Below are positions 35,347-45,191 of a stretch of DNA of 64,000 nucleotides, piece after piece (the first letter of the stretch is position 1; each line of letters starts with the position of its first letter). The notes under the pieces are model-generated. The model ran no database searches. It had not been told where the DNA came from and was given only the letters and a program-made list of their open reading frames with translations. The stretch is from NCBI GenBank assembly GCA_027365225.1, contig DAHXNV010000001.1, forward strand, positions 1 through 64,000, in the 5' to 3' direction. The position numbers were made by a program, and so were the translations under genes. Origin of the DNA: Gammaproteobacteria bacterium (GTDB taxonomy: Bacteria > Pseudomonadota > Gammaproteobacteria > Steroidobacterales > Steroidobacteraceae).

Positions 35347-37371
35347 TCACCGCGGGGCGGGCGCGGCAATGCCATGCTGCTTCAGCAGCGCCTCGATCCG
35401 TGGTGGCCGGCCGCGAAACGCGATGAACGCCTCGAGCGGATCGCGGCTCCCACCCTGCGAGAGGATCGTGTCGACATAACGTCGCGCCGTGGCGCGGTCG
35501 AATACGCCATGCGCCTCGAATGCCGCGAACACGTCGGCGGCAAGCACCTCCGCCCATTTGTAGCTGTAATAGCCGGCGCAATAGCCGCCGGCGAATATGT
35601 GGCCGAAGCTCATCGGGAAGCGATTCCATTGCGGCATGGGCACGACGGCGACCTGCCGGTGCACCTCGTGCAGCAGCTCCAGGACCCGCCCGCCGCGCCC
35701 GGGGTCGTACTCGGCGTGCACCCGGAAATCGAACAGCGCGAACTCGAGCTGTCGGGTCATGTGCAGTCCGGCCTGGAAGCTGCGGGTCGCGAGCAAGCGC
35801 TCCTGGAGGTCGGCCGGCAGCGGCTCGCCGCTGCGATGGTGGCCCGAGATCCGTTGCAGCACCTGCCGGTTCCAGGCGTAGTTCTCCATGAACTGACTGG
35901 GCAGCTCGACCGCATCCCAGGCGACCCCGTTGATTCCAGAGAGACTGGGAAAGTCGACCCGGGTGAGCAAGTGGTGCAGTCCATGCCCGAACTCGTGGAA
36001 CAGCGTCAACACGTCATCGTGCGTCAGCAGTGCGGGCCCATCCGCACCCGGGGGCAGCAGGTTCAGGACCAGGTGCGCCACCGGCAGCGCGGCGCCGCCG
36101 GCCAGATGCATCCGGCCGATGCACTCGTCCATCCAGGCGCCGCTGCGCTTGTGAGGCCGCGCGTACGGATCGAGGTAGAAGCTTCCGACCGGCCCGCCGT
36201 CGCTGTCGATCTCGAAGTAACGCACGTCAGGGTGCCACACGGGCGCTGCGGAGCGCTCCAGAATGCGCACGCCGAACAGCCGTTCGGCGACCTCGAACAG
36301 ACCGGTGAGCACCCGCGGCAGCGGGAAGTAGGGCCGCAACGCCTCCTGCGAGACCGCATGCTGCTGCTGGAGCTGCTCGGAGTAGTACCCGATGTCCCAG
36401 GCCTCGAGCTCGTGGCCGGCGAAGTCGCGCAGCTCGGCGAACTCCTGCAGCGCAACGGAACGCGAGGCGCGCGCGAGCTGCTCGAGAAACCCCAGAACCT
36501 CGCCCGGGCTGCGCACCATGCGCTTCTGGAGCGCGTATTCGGCGAAGTTGCCGAAACCGAGGATGCCGGCCGCCTCGTGCCGCCGGGCGAGGATCTGCTC
36601 GATGATCGGCGCGTTGTCCCAGCGTCCGGCCTGCGGCCCGCGGTCCGATGCGCGGGTGGACCAGGCTTCATAGAACACACGCCGCAGCTGCGCGGACTGC
36701 GCATTCGTCACCACGGCGACATAGGTGGGCTGGTCCAGAGTCAGGATCCAACCCTCCATGCGCTGCTCGTGCGCCCGCTGCCGCGCCCGTTCGACGATGG
36801 TCTCGTTCAAGCCCCGCACCTGCGCCGGGTCCGTCACGTGGTGGCTCCAGGCGCTGGTCGCATCCAGCACGTTTTCCTCGAACTTCGATTGCAGCTGGGT
36901 CAGTTCGAGCATGAGCGCCTTGAAGCGCTGCTTGGCCCCGCCCGGCAGGCCGACTCCCGCCAGCTCGAAATCCCGCAGCGCGAGCTCGAGCACGCGCCGG
37001 CGCACCGGATCGAGCGTCGGGCCCTCGTGTGACGCGATGGTGCTGTAGGCCTTGTACAGGGGCTCGTTCTGAGCGAGGTCCGTCTCGTACGCCGAAAGCA
37101 GCGGCAGGCAGGCGTTGTAGGCGGCCCGCAGCGCCTCGGAATTCAGTACCGCGTTCAGATGGCTGACCGGCGCCCAGGCACGCGCCACGCCGTGACGGAG
37201 CACCTCCAGCGGCTCGACCACCGTCGCGAAGGTCGGCGGCTCGTGGCTGGCGATCTGCTCGATCCTGCCGCGGGCCCGCGCGAGCAGCGCGCTGATCCCC
37301 GGTTCGACGTCGCTCGCCTCGATGCGGTCAAAGGGTGGCAGGGGCTCTTGCGCCAGGAGCGGATTGTGCAT
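35347..37371 (-). CDS. prlC: Oligopeptidase A (M3 metallopeptidase)
   Basis: A 674-residue zinc oligopeptidase of the M3A family that degrades short peptides and cleaved signal peptides in the cytoplasm. The zinc-binding HExxH is in LFHEFGHGLHHLL (about residues 455-468), with the downstream glutamate expected near 485 (ELPSQFMENYAW). The length matches OpdA/PrlC of E. coli (about 680). It begins 65 nt downstream of the gor stop on the same strand. No signal peptide. Confidence 0.95.
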   Translation of the reverse strand: MHNPLLAQEPLPPFDRIEASDVEPGISALLARARGRIEQIASHEPPTFATVVEPLEVLRHGVARAWAPVSHLNAVLNSEALRAAYNACLPLLSAYETDLAQNEPLYKAYSTIASHEGPTLDPVRRRVLELALRDFELAGVGLPGGAKQRFKALMLELTQLQSKFEENVLDATSAWSHHVTDPAQVRGLNETIVERARQRAHEQRMEGWILTLDQPTYVAVVTNAQSAQLRRVFYEAWSTRASDRGPQAGRWDNAPIIEQILARRHEAAGILGFGNFAEYALQKRMVRSPGEVLGFLEQLARASRSVALQEFAELRDFAGHELEAWDIGYYSEQLQQQHAVSQEALRPYFPLPRVLTGLFEVAERLFGVRILERSAAPVWHPDVRYFEIDSDGGPVGSFYLDPYARPHKRSGAWMDECIGRMHLAGGAALPVAHLVLNLLPPGADGPALLTHDDVLTLFHEFGHGLHHLLTRVDFPSLSGINGVAWDAVELPSQFMENYAWNRQVLQRISGHHRSGEPLPADLQERLLATRSFQAGLHMTRQLEFALFDFRVHAEYDPGRGGRVLELLHEVHRQVAVVPMPQWNRFPMSFGHIFAGGYCAGYYSYKWAEVLAADVFAAFEAHGVFDRATARRYVDTILSQGGSRDPLEAFIAFRGRPPRIEALLKQHGIAAPAPR

Positions 37372-37436
37372 GACCGGAGATTCTGCCAGTTAAGCCCGAG
37401 CAAGACATGTCCGGACGAGCCGGCGCGCGCGCCCGC

Positions 37437-38783
37437 TCACCGCATCGTGACCAGCTCCTCGGCGCTCGTCGGGTGGATGGCCACGGTATCGTCGAGATCC
37501 GCCTTGGTTGCCCCCATGCGCACGGCTACCGCGAACCCCTGCATCATCTCGTCGGCCCCGGTGCCGATGATGTGCACCCCCACGACGCGTTGCTGCGGGC
37601 CCACGGTCACCAGCTTCATCTCGCAGCGCGGCTTGCGCTCGGTGAGCGCGTGGTACATGGGCACGAAACTGGACTTGAACACGGTGACGTCGGCATCGCC
37701 ATAGCGCTCGCGGGCCGCCGCTTCGGTCAGCCCGACCGTGCCGATCGGCGGATGGCCGAACACCACCGTCGGAATGTTTTGGTAGTCGAGGTGGCGGTCG
37801 CCCCGACCGCCGAACAGACGGTCGGCGAGCCGCCGCCCCGCGGCGATCGCCACCGGCGTCAGTTGCGCCCGCCCGGTGACATCACCGATCGCGTAGATGC
37901 CCGCGGTGCTGGTGGTCTGATACTTGTCGGTCTCGATGAACCCTTCGGCATCGCAGGCCACTGCGGCGCTCGCCAGATTCAAGTCGGCGACAGCGCTGGC
38001 CCGCCCGATCGCCCACAGCACGCAATCGAAGGGGCCGAGGCCGCGGCCGTCGCGAAGGCGCAGCGTCAGGTCGCCGGCCTCGCCGGCAAGGGCGTCGGGC
38101 ACGGCCTGCGTGTGCACGGCCACCCCCTCGGCGCCGAGAATCTTCAACAGCGATTCCCCGAGCATCGCATCGAACTGGCGCAGCACCGCGCCGGTGCGGA
38201 TGACGAGCGCCACGCTCGAGCCGAGCGCAGCGAAGATGCCCGCCAGCTCGAGTGCGATGTATCCGCTGCCCACCACGGCCACGCGCCGCGGCCGCTCGGT
38301 GAGTTCGAAGAAGCCATCCGAGGTAATGCCGCGCTCTGCTCCCGGCAGCGGCGGCAGCAGCGCCCGCCCGCCGGTGGCGATGACGATGTGCGGCGCGGTG
38401 AGCCGGGTTGCGTTGACCGTGACCGAATTTCGGTCGGCGAACGCTGCCCGGCCGCGCACCAGCGTGACGCCGCGCCTGTCGAGATTGCTCGCGTAGTTGG
38501 CGTTGAGGCGCTGGATGTACGCGTCGCGCTTGCCTTTCAACTTACCCCAGTCGTGGGCGCCGCAGGAGTGCGCAAACCCGTATTCCGGAGCGTCGTGTCC
38601 GCCCTCGGCGAGGTCGGCGGCATACCACATGACCTTCTTCGGCACGCAACCGACGTTCACGCAGGTACCGCCCAGACGGTGCGATTCGATCAGTGCCACC
38701 TTGGCGCCGTACTCTGCCGCGCGCTGGGCCGTGGCCAGTCCACCGCTGCCACCGCCGATGACGATCAGGTCCAATCCGCTCAT
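37437..38783 (-). CDS. gor: Glutathione-disulfide reductase
   Basis: A 448-residue flavoprotein disulfide reductase. FAD-binding GGGSGG is at residues 10-15. The redox-active pair is Cys41/Cys46 in [13 protein letters not shown], the form typical of glutathione reductase. The NADPH-binding motif is [13 protein letters not shown] (about 170-182), and the C-terminal interface motif HPTSAEE supplies the catalytic His-Glu. It regenerates reduced glutathione in the cytoplasm. Thirty-one nt separate it from topA on the same strand. Confidence 0.95.
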   Translation of the reverse strand: MSGLDLIVIGGGSGGLATAQRAAEYGAKVALIESHRLGGTCVNVGCVPKKVMWYAADLAEGGHDAPEYGFAHSCGAHDWGKLKGKRDAYIQRLNANYASNLDRRGVTLVRGRAAFADRNSVTVNATRLTAPHIVIATGGRALLPPLPGAERGITSDGFFELTERPRRVAVVGSGYIALELAGIFAALGSSVALVIRTGAVLRQFDAMLGESLLKILGAEGVAVHTQAVPDALAGEAGDLTLRLRDGRGLGPFDCVLWAIGRASAVADLNLASAAVACDAEGFIETDKYQTTSTAGIYAIGDVTGRAQLTPVAIAAGRRLADRLFGGRGDRHLDYQNIPTVVFGHPPIGTVGLTEAAARERYGDADVTVFKSSFVPMYHALTERKPRCEMKLVTVGPQQRVVGVHIIGTGADEMMQGFAVAVRMGATKADLDDTVAIHPTSAEELVTMR

Positions 38784-38814
38784 GCGCTTCCCATCAGGCC
38801 GGCAGCGCCGTGTA

Positions 38815-41535
38815 TTACTTCGCCGGGCGCGCGCGGCTCGAAGTCTTCGCGGCGCTCCTGGTCCGCTTGTTCACCGCGGATGCCGTGCCTCTGGCCTTCT
38901 TTGGCGCCGGACCGTCCGCTCGAGCCGGCCGCTCGTTGCTGTTGCGGCTCGCCTTGGCCGCTGCACGGATGGCCGGGCGCGCGCTCGCCGCTCTACGCGT
39001 CACGCGCGGAGCGGCGATGCCGTCAGTCACGTCGCTGCGCTGTTCCTGCTGTGAGCCGGTCCTGGGCGGCCGGGCCCCCGGCCCGCCCGATCCCGGGCGG
39101 GCGCTCGCCGCTTTCGCGCGAGCTGCCGTGCCACTGGCCATCCCTGGCGGCCGGGCCCCCGGCCCGCCCGATCCCGGGCGGGCGCTCGCCGCTTTCGCGG
39201 CTCGCCCAAAGCGGCCGCGCCGGCCTCGAGCCGGTGCCTGTGCGAGCAGCGCGCGACACTCTTCCAGGGTCAGGGACTTCGGATCGCGGTCCTTGGGGAT
39301 CTTGGCGTTCTTGGCGCCATCGGTGACGTATGGGCCGAAGCGGCCGTTCAGCACCTGAATGCCATCGATGCCGAAATCGCGGATGATCCGGTTGGCGTCC
39401 GCTTCCTTCTTCAGACGGATGACTTCCAGCGCCCGCTCGAGCGTCACCGTGTACGGATCGTCTTCCTTCAGGGAGACGTACTTGCTGCCGTACTTCACGT
39501 AGGGGCCGAAACGCCCGATGTTGCTCAACACGGGTTCGCCGTCGGCGGTCGCACCGAGCGTTCGGGGCAGCTTGAACAATTCCATCGCATCGGCGAGGGT
39601 GATCGAGTCCATCTTCTGACCCGGCCGCAGACCGGCGAAGCGGGGCTTCTCGGCGTCATCCTTGGTGCCGATCTGCACGAACGGACCGAAGCGGCCCATG
39701 CGCACGGCGATCGGCTTGCCGGATGCGGCATCGATTCCGAGTTCGCGCGCCTGTGCGACCTGCTCGCGCGTGACGTTCTTCTCGATCTGCTCGACCTGGT
39801 GGATGAACGGCTTCCAGAACTTCTCGAGCGGCACGGTCCAGCGTTCCTCGCCGCGCGAGACGGCGTCCAGCTCGTCCTCCATTGCGGCCGTGAAGCCGTA
39901 CTCGACATAGCGGTGAAAGTGCTCGGTGAGGAAGCGGTTGACGATCTTGCCGATGTCGGTCGGCACGAAGCGCCGATTGTCCATCTCGACGTATTCGCGG
40001 TCCTGCAGGGTCGAGATGATCGTCGCGTAGGTCGAGGGGCGGCCGATACCGTGTTCCTCGAGCGCCTTGACCAGGGAGGCCTCGCTGTAGCGAGGCGGCG
40101 GCTCGGTGAAGTGCTGAGCGGCGGTGAGGCTGAGCAGATCGACCGTATCGCCTTCGTTCAGCGGCGGCAGTGAATGGCTCTCCTCATCGTCCTTGGCATC
40201 GTCGGTCCCCTCCTGATAGACCGAGATGTACCCGGGCTTGACCAGCGTCGAGCCGGTGGCGCGCAGCAGGTGCCGATCCGGTCCGTCGGGTCCGGCCAGC
40301 ATGTCGGCGGCTACGGTGTCGAATACGGCCAGCGCCATCTGCGAGGCTACGGCTCGCTTCCAGATGAGCGCGTACAACCGGTACAGATCGTGGTCGATCT
40401 TGCCCTCGACCTCCGCGGGCGTGACCGCCGCGGAGGTCGGTCGGATAGCCTCGTGCGCCTCCTGCGCGTTCTTCGACTTGGTTTTGAACACGCGCGGTTC
40501 CTCCGCGACTTCCTCCTTGCCGTACAGCCGTGCGGCGACCGCACGGATTTCCTGCACCGCTTCCTGCGCGAGTGACACCGAGTCGGTGCGCATGTAGGTG
40601 ATCAGGCCGATATTGCCTTCGCCGAGATCGACGCCTTCATACAACTGTTGCGCCAGGCGCATGGTGCGGCGCGCGTTGAAGCCGAGTTTGCGCGCCGCCT
40701 CCTGCTGCAGCGTCGAGGTGGTGAAGGGCGGCGCGGGAGCACGGCGCCGCTGTTTACGTTCAACCGTGAGCACGCGCAGTCGTCCAGGCGTCCGACCGCC
40801 GGCCGCATCGCGGGCGGCTGCCTGCACCGTGTGCTCGGCCTCGCGCGCGGTCGTCTCGTTGGTCAACGAGAACTGCTCGACCTTGCGGCCGCGATATTCG
40901 ACCAGCTTCAGCGGAAACGGCGTGGTGCTCAGCGCCTCGCCTTCCAGGGTCCAGTATTCCCGCGCAACGAACGCTTCGATCTCCGCTTCTCGCTCGCAGA
41001 TCATGCGCAGCGCGGGGCTCTGTACCCGTCCCGCGGAGAGGCCGCGGCGCACCTTTTTCCAAAGCAGGGGCGAGAGGTTGAAGCCGACCAGATAATCGAG
41101 CGCGCGGCGGGCTTGTTGCGCGTTGACCAGATCGAGCGACAGCTCGCGCGGGCGCTCGACCGCCTCGCGAATCGCATTGCGCGTGATCTCGTAGAAGACC
41201 ACCCGGTGTACAGCCTTGCCGTCGAGCTCGCCGCGCGACTGCAGGATTTCCTTCAGGTGCCAGGCGATCGCCTCGCCTTCCCGGTCCGGATCGGTCGCCA
41301 GATAGAGGGCTTTGGATTTTTTCAGGCCGCGGACGATGCTTTCCACGTGGCGCTCGTTCTTCGTCAGCACCTCGTAACGCATTGCATAGTCGTGATCCGG
41401 ATCGACCGCGCCTTCCTTGGGCACCAGGTCACGCACGTGCCCATAGGAGGCCAGGACGTCAAAGTCCTTGCCCAGGTATTTCTTGATGGTTTTCGCTTTG
41501 GCTGGCGATTCGACGACGACCAGGTTTTCTGCCAT
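38815..41535 (-). CDS. topA: DNA topoisomerase I
   Basis: A 906-residue type IA topoisomerase that relaxes negative supercoils. The TOPRIM domain opens with [16 protein letters not shown] and has [13 protein letters not shown]. The active-site Tyr is in [14 protein letters not shown] (about residue 320). C-terminal topoisomerase repeats follow (to about 800). Beyond this, instead of Cys4 zinc fingers, is a ~130-residue basic tail rich in Ala, Arg, Gly and Pro, including a 27-residue tandem repeat (81-bp period at 39065-39199). ATG 41535 gives [11 protein letters not shown]; an upstream ATG at 41571 overlaps the smg stop region. Confidence 0.96.
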   Translation of the reverse strand: MAENLVVVESPAKAKTIKKYLGKDFDVLASYGHVRDLVPKEGAVDPDHDYAMRYEVLTKNERHVESIVRGLKKSKALYLATDPDREGEAIAWHLKEILQSRGELDGKAVHRVVFYEITRNAIREAVERPRELSLDLVNAQQARRALDYLVGFNLSPLLWKKVRRGLSAGRVQSPALRMICEREAEIEAFVAREYWTLEGEALSTTPFPLKLVEYRGRKVEQFSLTNETTAREAEHTVQAAARDAAGGRTPGRLRVLTVERKQRRRAPAPPFTTSTLQQEAARKLGFNARRTMRLAQQLYEGVDLGEGNIGLITYMRTDSVSLAQEAVQEIRAVAARLYGKEEVAEEPRVFKTKSKNAQEAHEAIRPTSAAVTPAEVEGKIDHDLYRLYALIWKRAVASQMALAVFDTVAADMLAGPDGPDRHLLRATGSTLVKPGYISVYQEGTDDAKDDEESHSLPPLNEGDTVDLLSLTAAQHFTEPPPRYSEASLVKALEEHGIGRPSTYATIISTLQDREYVEMDNRRFVPTDIGKIVNRFLTEHFHRYVEYGFTAAMEDELDAVSRGEERWTVPLEKFWKPFIHQVEQIEKNVTREQVAQARELGIDAASGKPIAVRMGRFGPFVQIGTKDDAEKPRFAGLRPGQKMDSITLADAMELFKLPRTLGATADGEPVLSNIGRFGPYVKYGSKYVSLKEDDPYTVTLERALEVIRLKKEADANRIIRDFGIDGIQVLNGRFGPYVTDGAKNAKIPKDRDPKSLTLEECRALLAQAPARGRRGRFGRAAKAASARPGSGGPGARPPGMASGTAARAKAASARPGSGGPGARPPRTGSQQEQRSDVTDGIAAPRVTRRAASARPAIRAAAKASRNSNERPARADGPAPKKARGTASAVNKRTRSAAKTSSRARPAK
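39065..39199 (-). repeat. 81-bp-period tandem repeat in topA tail
   Basis: A 54-bp segment at 39065-39118 recurs identically at 39146-39199, an 81-bp period. In the protein this is a 27-residue repeat starting [18 protein letters not shown]. It is very GC-rich and palindromic in part. Confidence 0.9.
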
Positions 41536-41551
41536 GTCTTCTTGTATCCGC

Positions 41552-42046
41552 TCAGTGCCGCGCGACCCCACGCTCGCCGGCCATCAGCGCCTCGAAACGG
41601 GTGAACGCGTCGGACTGTCCAGGCTGCACGGACAGTGCCAGCAGCACCACCCATTTCAGTTGCTCCAGTGAAGGCTCCTCGACATCCAGCGCCAGTGTGC
41701 ACTCGATGACCCGCTCGCGCTGCTCGGGCGAGAGCACGCCGTCCCGATCGAGACGGGTGAGGAACGCCCGGCACTCGTCCGAGAGCCGCCAGAGTTCCCC
41801 GTCGGCATACACCCGCACCGCATGCCGCGGCCCGGCCGAGCTGATGCTCGAGACCCACTCCGAACTCTCGGCCAGCGCCGACAGCCACTCCATCGCGCGC
41901 ACGACCTCACCGGTCGTGAAGCCCTTGCGTGCAAGCGCAGACAATATCTGTTGCCGGTCAGGCAGTTCGTCGGGATCCGACATCATGTAGTGGTCGTAGA
42001 CGTAGATCAGGACGTCGAGAACGCAGCCAGTTGTCATTGAATTCAA
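41552..42046 (-). CDS. smg: Smg family protein (DUF494)
   Basis: A 164-residue DUF494 protein; the name Smg comes from its position between dprA/smf and topA. It shows the family opening VLDVLIYVYDHYM and the mid-region EWVSSISSAGPRHAVRVYADGE with a mostly helical remainder. Function not known. It lies 2 nt after dprA and 16 nt before topA, a conserved order in gammaproteobacteria. Confidence 0.93.
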   Translation of the reverse strand: MNSMTTGCVLDVLIYVYDHYMMSDPDELPDRQQILSALARKGFTTGEVVRAMEWLSALAESSEWVSSISSAGPRHAVRVYADGELWRLSDECRAFLTRLDRDGVLSPEQRERVIECTLALDVEEPSLEQLKWVVLLALSVQPGQSDAFTRFEALMAGERGVARH

Positions 42047-42048
42047 CG

Positions 42049-43131
42049 TCAGTCCGAATCGATCCGGCCGTAGCGGCCGCCGGGGTATGGTGCGACACGA
42101 CCCTGCAGCTCAAGAATCAGCAGCATCGAGGCGATCGATTCGCCGGACAAGCCAGAACGGGCCGCGAGGGTATCGAAGGTCACGGGCTCGAAACCGAAGG
42201 CATCTAACAGCATTTCATATTCCTTGTCCAATGCGGGCACCGGCGGAGGTTTCCCAATTATTTGATTTTCTTGGCAAAATAAGATCTCGGCCAGTACCTG
42301 TGCCGGAGTCTCGACCAGGTGGGCGCCCTCGCGGATCAGCTGATGGCACCCGCGCGAGAGCGGATTGCGGACCGACCCGGGAACCGCAAAGACCTCCCGG
42401 CCCTGATCGGCCGCCAGGTGCGCGGTGATCAGCGAGCCGCTCCCGGCGGCGGCCTCGATGACCAGCGTACCCAACGACAATCCGCTGATGACCCGGTTGC
42501 GCCGCGGGAAATTCTGCCGCCGGGGCGCAACCCAGGGTGGGAATTCCGAGACCAGCGCGCCTCGGCGCAGGATGCGCTCGGCCAGCCCGGCGTTCTGTCG
42601 CGGGTACCTGTGGGCCAGGCCGCAGCCGAGCACGGCGATCGTCGTGCCGTCGACCTCGAGCGCGCCCTCGTGGCCCGCCGCATCGATCCCCCACGCCATC
42701 CCGCTGGTGATCACCAGCCCGGCGCGCGCCAGCGCCGCGGCGAACTCGCGTCCGATGCGACATCCGGCCGGCGTTGGGCGGCGCGATCCGACCACCGCCA
42801 GCTGGGGCCGCTTCAGCGCAGCGACATCGCCCTGCACGTAGAGCACCGGCGGCGCGCCGCGCGTAGCCGCCAATTGCGGCGGATACGCCGCGTCCAGGCA
42901 CAGCACCGGCTGTGCGCCGTGCGACTCGCACCAGTGCACGTCGGCGCGCACCGCGGGAGGTTCCGGCGCCGCCAGATAGGTCCGAACGGCTTCGGGCAGG
43001 GGCACGCGGGCGATCACCCCCGGCGCGCACAGTCGGTCCGGATCGGCTGCCTCCCGCGCCAGTGCCTGAACATGCTCGGCGGTCAGGCCCGGTGCGCGGG
43101 CCAATCGGGCGCACAGGTGAGCGAGGCTCAT
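42049..43131 (-). CDS. dprA: DNA-processing protein DprA
   Basis: A 360-residue DprA/Smf protein that loads RecA onto single-stranded DNA taken up in transformation. Residues ~70-290 form the Rossmann core with LAVVGSRRPTPAGCRIGREFA, SGMAWGIDAAGHEGAL, SEFPPWVAPRRQNFPRRN and the GS/LI motif SGSLITAHLAADQGREVFAVPG. A C-terminal winged-helix (about 310-360) is present (FDTLAARSGLSGESIASML). A SAM-like N-terminal region precedes the core. It is the first gene of dprA-smg-topA; the long ORF through 43191 is trimmed to ATG 43131. Confidence 0.95.
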   Translation of the reverse strand: MSLAHLCARLARAPGLTAEHVQALAREAADPDRLCAPGVIARVPLPEAVRTYLAAPEPPAVRADVHWCESHGAQPVLCLDAAYPPQLAATRGAPPVLYVQGDVAALKRPQLAVVGSRRPTPAGCRIGREFAAALARAGLVITSGMAWGIDAAGHEGALEVDGTTIAVLGCGLAHRYPRQNAGLAERILRRGALVSEFPPWVAPRRQNFPRRNRVISGLSLGTLVIEAAAGSGSLITAHLAADQGREVFAVPGSVRNPLSRGCHQLIREGAHLVETPAQVLAEILFCQENQIIGKPPPVPALDKEYEMLLDAFGFEPVTFDTLAARSGLSGESIASMLLILELQGRVAPYPGGRYGRIDSD

Positions 43132-43346
43132 GGACGGGCAGCTTACGAGGGCGCGAGGTCCGCCGGGGTACGCAAATGTGCCGCGTTGCATCGCAAATGC
43201 AGCGCTGCCCCGGCGCCCGGTGGCAACTCAGCGACCTGCCGCGCCGAGCCATGGGCGCCAACCCGGTTCCCTTGCGCGCACTGTGCCGACGGGTGCTCCC
43301 GAGCGTTCCGGAACAGGTGCGCTGCATTCGCGCATACTCTGGGCGC

Positions 43347-44186
43347 ATGAAGTATCGACACCTCCACCACGCCGGCAACTTTGCCGACGTACACAAGCAC
43401 GTGACGCTTTTGGCGGCGCTCGGGGCGCTCAAGCGCAAAGAGAAGGGGTTTCTGTACTTCGAAACCCACGCCGGGCGTGGGGTGTACGATCTGGCCGATT
43501 CGGCGGCGGAGTCGCGCCACGGGATCGGGCGGCTCGTCGGCACCGAATGCGTCGCTGCGCCGCTGCGCCGGTATCTCGTGCTGCTCGAGCAGTTGCGCGT
43601 CGGTCGCGGCCGGTCGCGCTTGTATCCCGGCTCGCCGTGGCTGGCGGTGAGCGAGCTTCGCGCCCAGGACCGCGCGGTGTTCGTCGAGTCCGTGCCCGAG
43701 GAGGCGCGCGCGCTCGAGCGAGCGTTGTCCGGCGCGGGCCCGGTGCGCATCCGCGCCGAGGTGGGCGACGGATTCGAGAAATTGCGATCGGCGTTGCCGC
43801 CGCCGCAAGGGCGCGCGCTGACGCTCATTGATCCGCCGTACGAGGACACGCGGCGTGACTTCGAGCGCACGAGTGCGGCGGTGGCCGACGCGATCAAGCG
43901 TTTCCCGACGGGAGTGGTGGCTGTGTGGTACCCGGTGAAGGTTGCCCGGGATACGGAGCGCTGGCTCGACGGGATGGCGCGTCGGATCACGCGAGCCATG
44001 CTGACCGCGGAGCTGCGGCTGTATCCGGCGGACTCGCGAGTCGCGCTCAACGGCTCCGGCATGTTGATCATCAATCCGCCCTACCAACTCGATGTCCAGC
44101 TCGCGGAATCGCTCGCTGAGCTGTATGGGCGGCTGGCCGTCGGGCCGGGCGGCGGGATCATCGTGCAGCCGCGCGAGCCACGCTAG
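43347..44186 (+). CDS. rlmJ: 23S rRNA (adenine2030-N6)-methyltransferase RlmJ
   Basis: A 279-residue methyltransferase that modifies A2030 of 23S rRNA with SAM. It opens with the RlmJ signature MKYRHLHHAGNFADVHKHV, and contains the adenine-N6 catalytic motif DPPYE in LTLIDPPYEDTRRDF (about residues 163-177). FLYFETHAGRGVYDL supplies the SAM-binding segment. Long open frame upstream to 42912 is antisense noise of dprA. Divergent from dprA across about 215 bases. Confidence 0.95.
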   Translation: MKYRHLHHAGNFADVHKHVTLLAALGALKRKEKGFLYFETHAGRGVYDLADSAAESRHGIGRLVGTECVAAPLRRYLVLLEQLRVGRGRSRLYPGSPWLAVSELRAQDRAVFVESVPEEARALERALSGAGPVRIRAEVGDGFEKLRSALPPPQGRALTLIDPPYEDTRRDFERTSAAVADAIKRFPTGVVAVWYPVKVARDTERWLDGMARRITRAMLTAELRLYPADSRVALNGSGMLIINPPYQLDVQLAESLAELYGRLAVGPGGGIIVQPREPR

Positions 44187-44333
44187 AGGTCATCTGCAGA
44201 GCACAGCCTGGCGCCGGAAGATCGGGATTGTCCGGGAACGCCGTGAGTGCGGCCGCGGCGCGCCGCCTACCAAGAGTGCGGTTTACGTGACAGCTGCGCA
44301 GTGGGGGCGCAATATCGGCGCATGGAGGGGAGA

Positions 44334-45191
44334 GTGGACCAGTATGCGGTGGTGGGTCATCCGGTCGGCCACAGTCTGTCGCCCTTCATCCATTCCCTGT
44401 TCGCGCGCCAGACCGGTCAAGCGCTGAGCTATCGGCTGATGGACGTCGAGCCGGAGCACTTCAACGAGCGAGTGCGCGAGTTCTTCGCCGCGGGGGGACG
44501 CGGTGCGAACATCACCGTGCCGCACAAGGGCCGGGCGCTGGCGCTCGCCGATGAGCTGACGGAGCGAGCGTCGCGCGCCGGCGCGGTCAACACGCTGGCG
44601 GTGCGTGACGACGGGACTGTGCTCGGTGACAACACCGACGGGGTCGGGCTGACCCAGGACCTGGTGGTCAACCTGGATCTGACGCTGCGGCAGCGCAGCA
44701 TCCTGCTGCTCGGCGCCGGCGGCGCGGCGCGCGGGGTGATCGCATCGCTGTTGGCGCTTGCGCCGCAGCGGGTCGTGGTCGCCAATCGTACGGCCGAGCG
44801 GGCCGCGGCGCTCGCCGCGATGTTCGCGCAGTTCGGCCCGATCGAGGGTTGCGGCTTCGGTGAACTCGAGCCCACCGCGTTCGATGTGATCGTCAACGCC
44901 ACTTCCGCCAGCCTCAGCGGCGAGCGGCCGCCGGTGCCGGCCGCGGCCGTGGGCCCGGATACGTTCTGTTACGACATGGCCTACGGGCGGGCAGATACGC
45001 CGTTCGTGCGCTGGGCACGGGAGCTGGGCTGCCGCGACGCCGTGCCGGGCTGGGGAATGCTGGTCGAGCAGGCCGCCGAGTCATTCCGCCTGTGGCGCGG
45101 CGTGCGCCCGCTCACCGCCCCGGTGCTCAAGGCGCTTGCCGGCGGTCGCGCCGGCCCGGACGGAATGAGCGGCATCAGCGCTTCAAACTAA
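44334..45191 (+). CDS. aroE: Shikimate dehydrogenase
   Basis: A 285-residue shikimate dehydrogenase (NADPH) of the aromatic amino-acid pathway. The catalytic Lys is in NITVPHKGRAL (about residues 59-69), the paired Asp in DNTDGVGL (about 99-106), and the NADPH loop is GAGGAARGV (about 125-133). GTG 44334 is preferred because GGAGG sits 5 nt upstream; ATG 44322 four codons earlier is possible. The stop overlaps by 3 nt the stop of the convergent LysM gene (TAA versus TAG on opposite strands). Confidence 0.95.
   Translation: MDQYAVVGHPVGHSLSPFIHSLFARQTGQALSYRLMDVEPEHFNERVREFFAAGGRGANITVPHKGRALALADELTERASRAGAVNTLAVRDDGTVLGDNTDGVGLTQDLVVNLDLTLRQRSILLLGAGGAARGVIASLLALAPQRVVVANRTAERAAALAAMFAQFGPIEGCGFGELEPTAFDVIVNATSASLSGERPPVPAAAVGPDTFCYDMAYGRADTPFVRWARELGCRDAVPGWGMLVEQAAESFRLWRGVRPLTAPVLKALAGGRAGPDGMSGISASN

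Noticed and set aside
35110..39326. Two long plus-strand frames antisense to opdA, gor and topA
   Set aside because: Frames are shadows of GC-rich codon bias with no recognisable motif.
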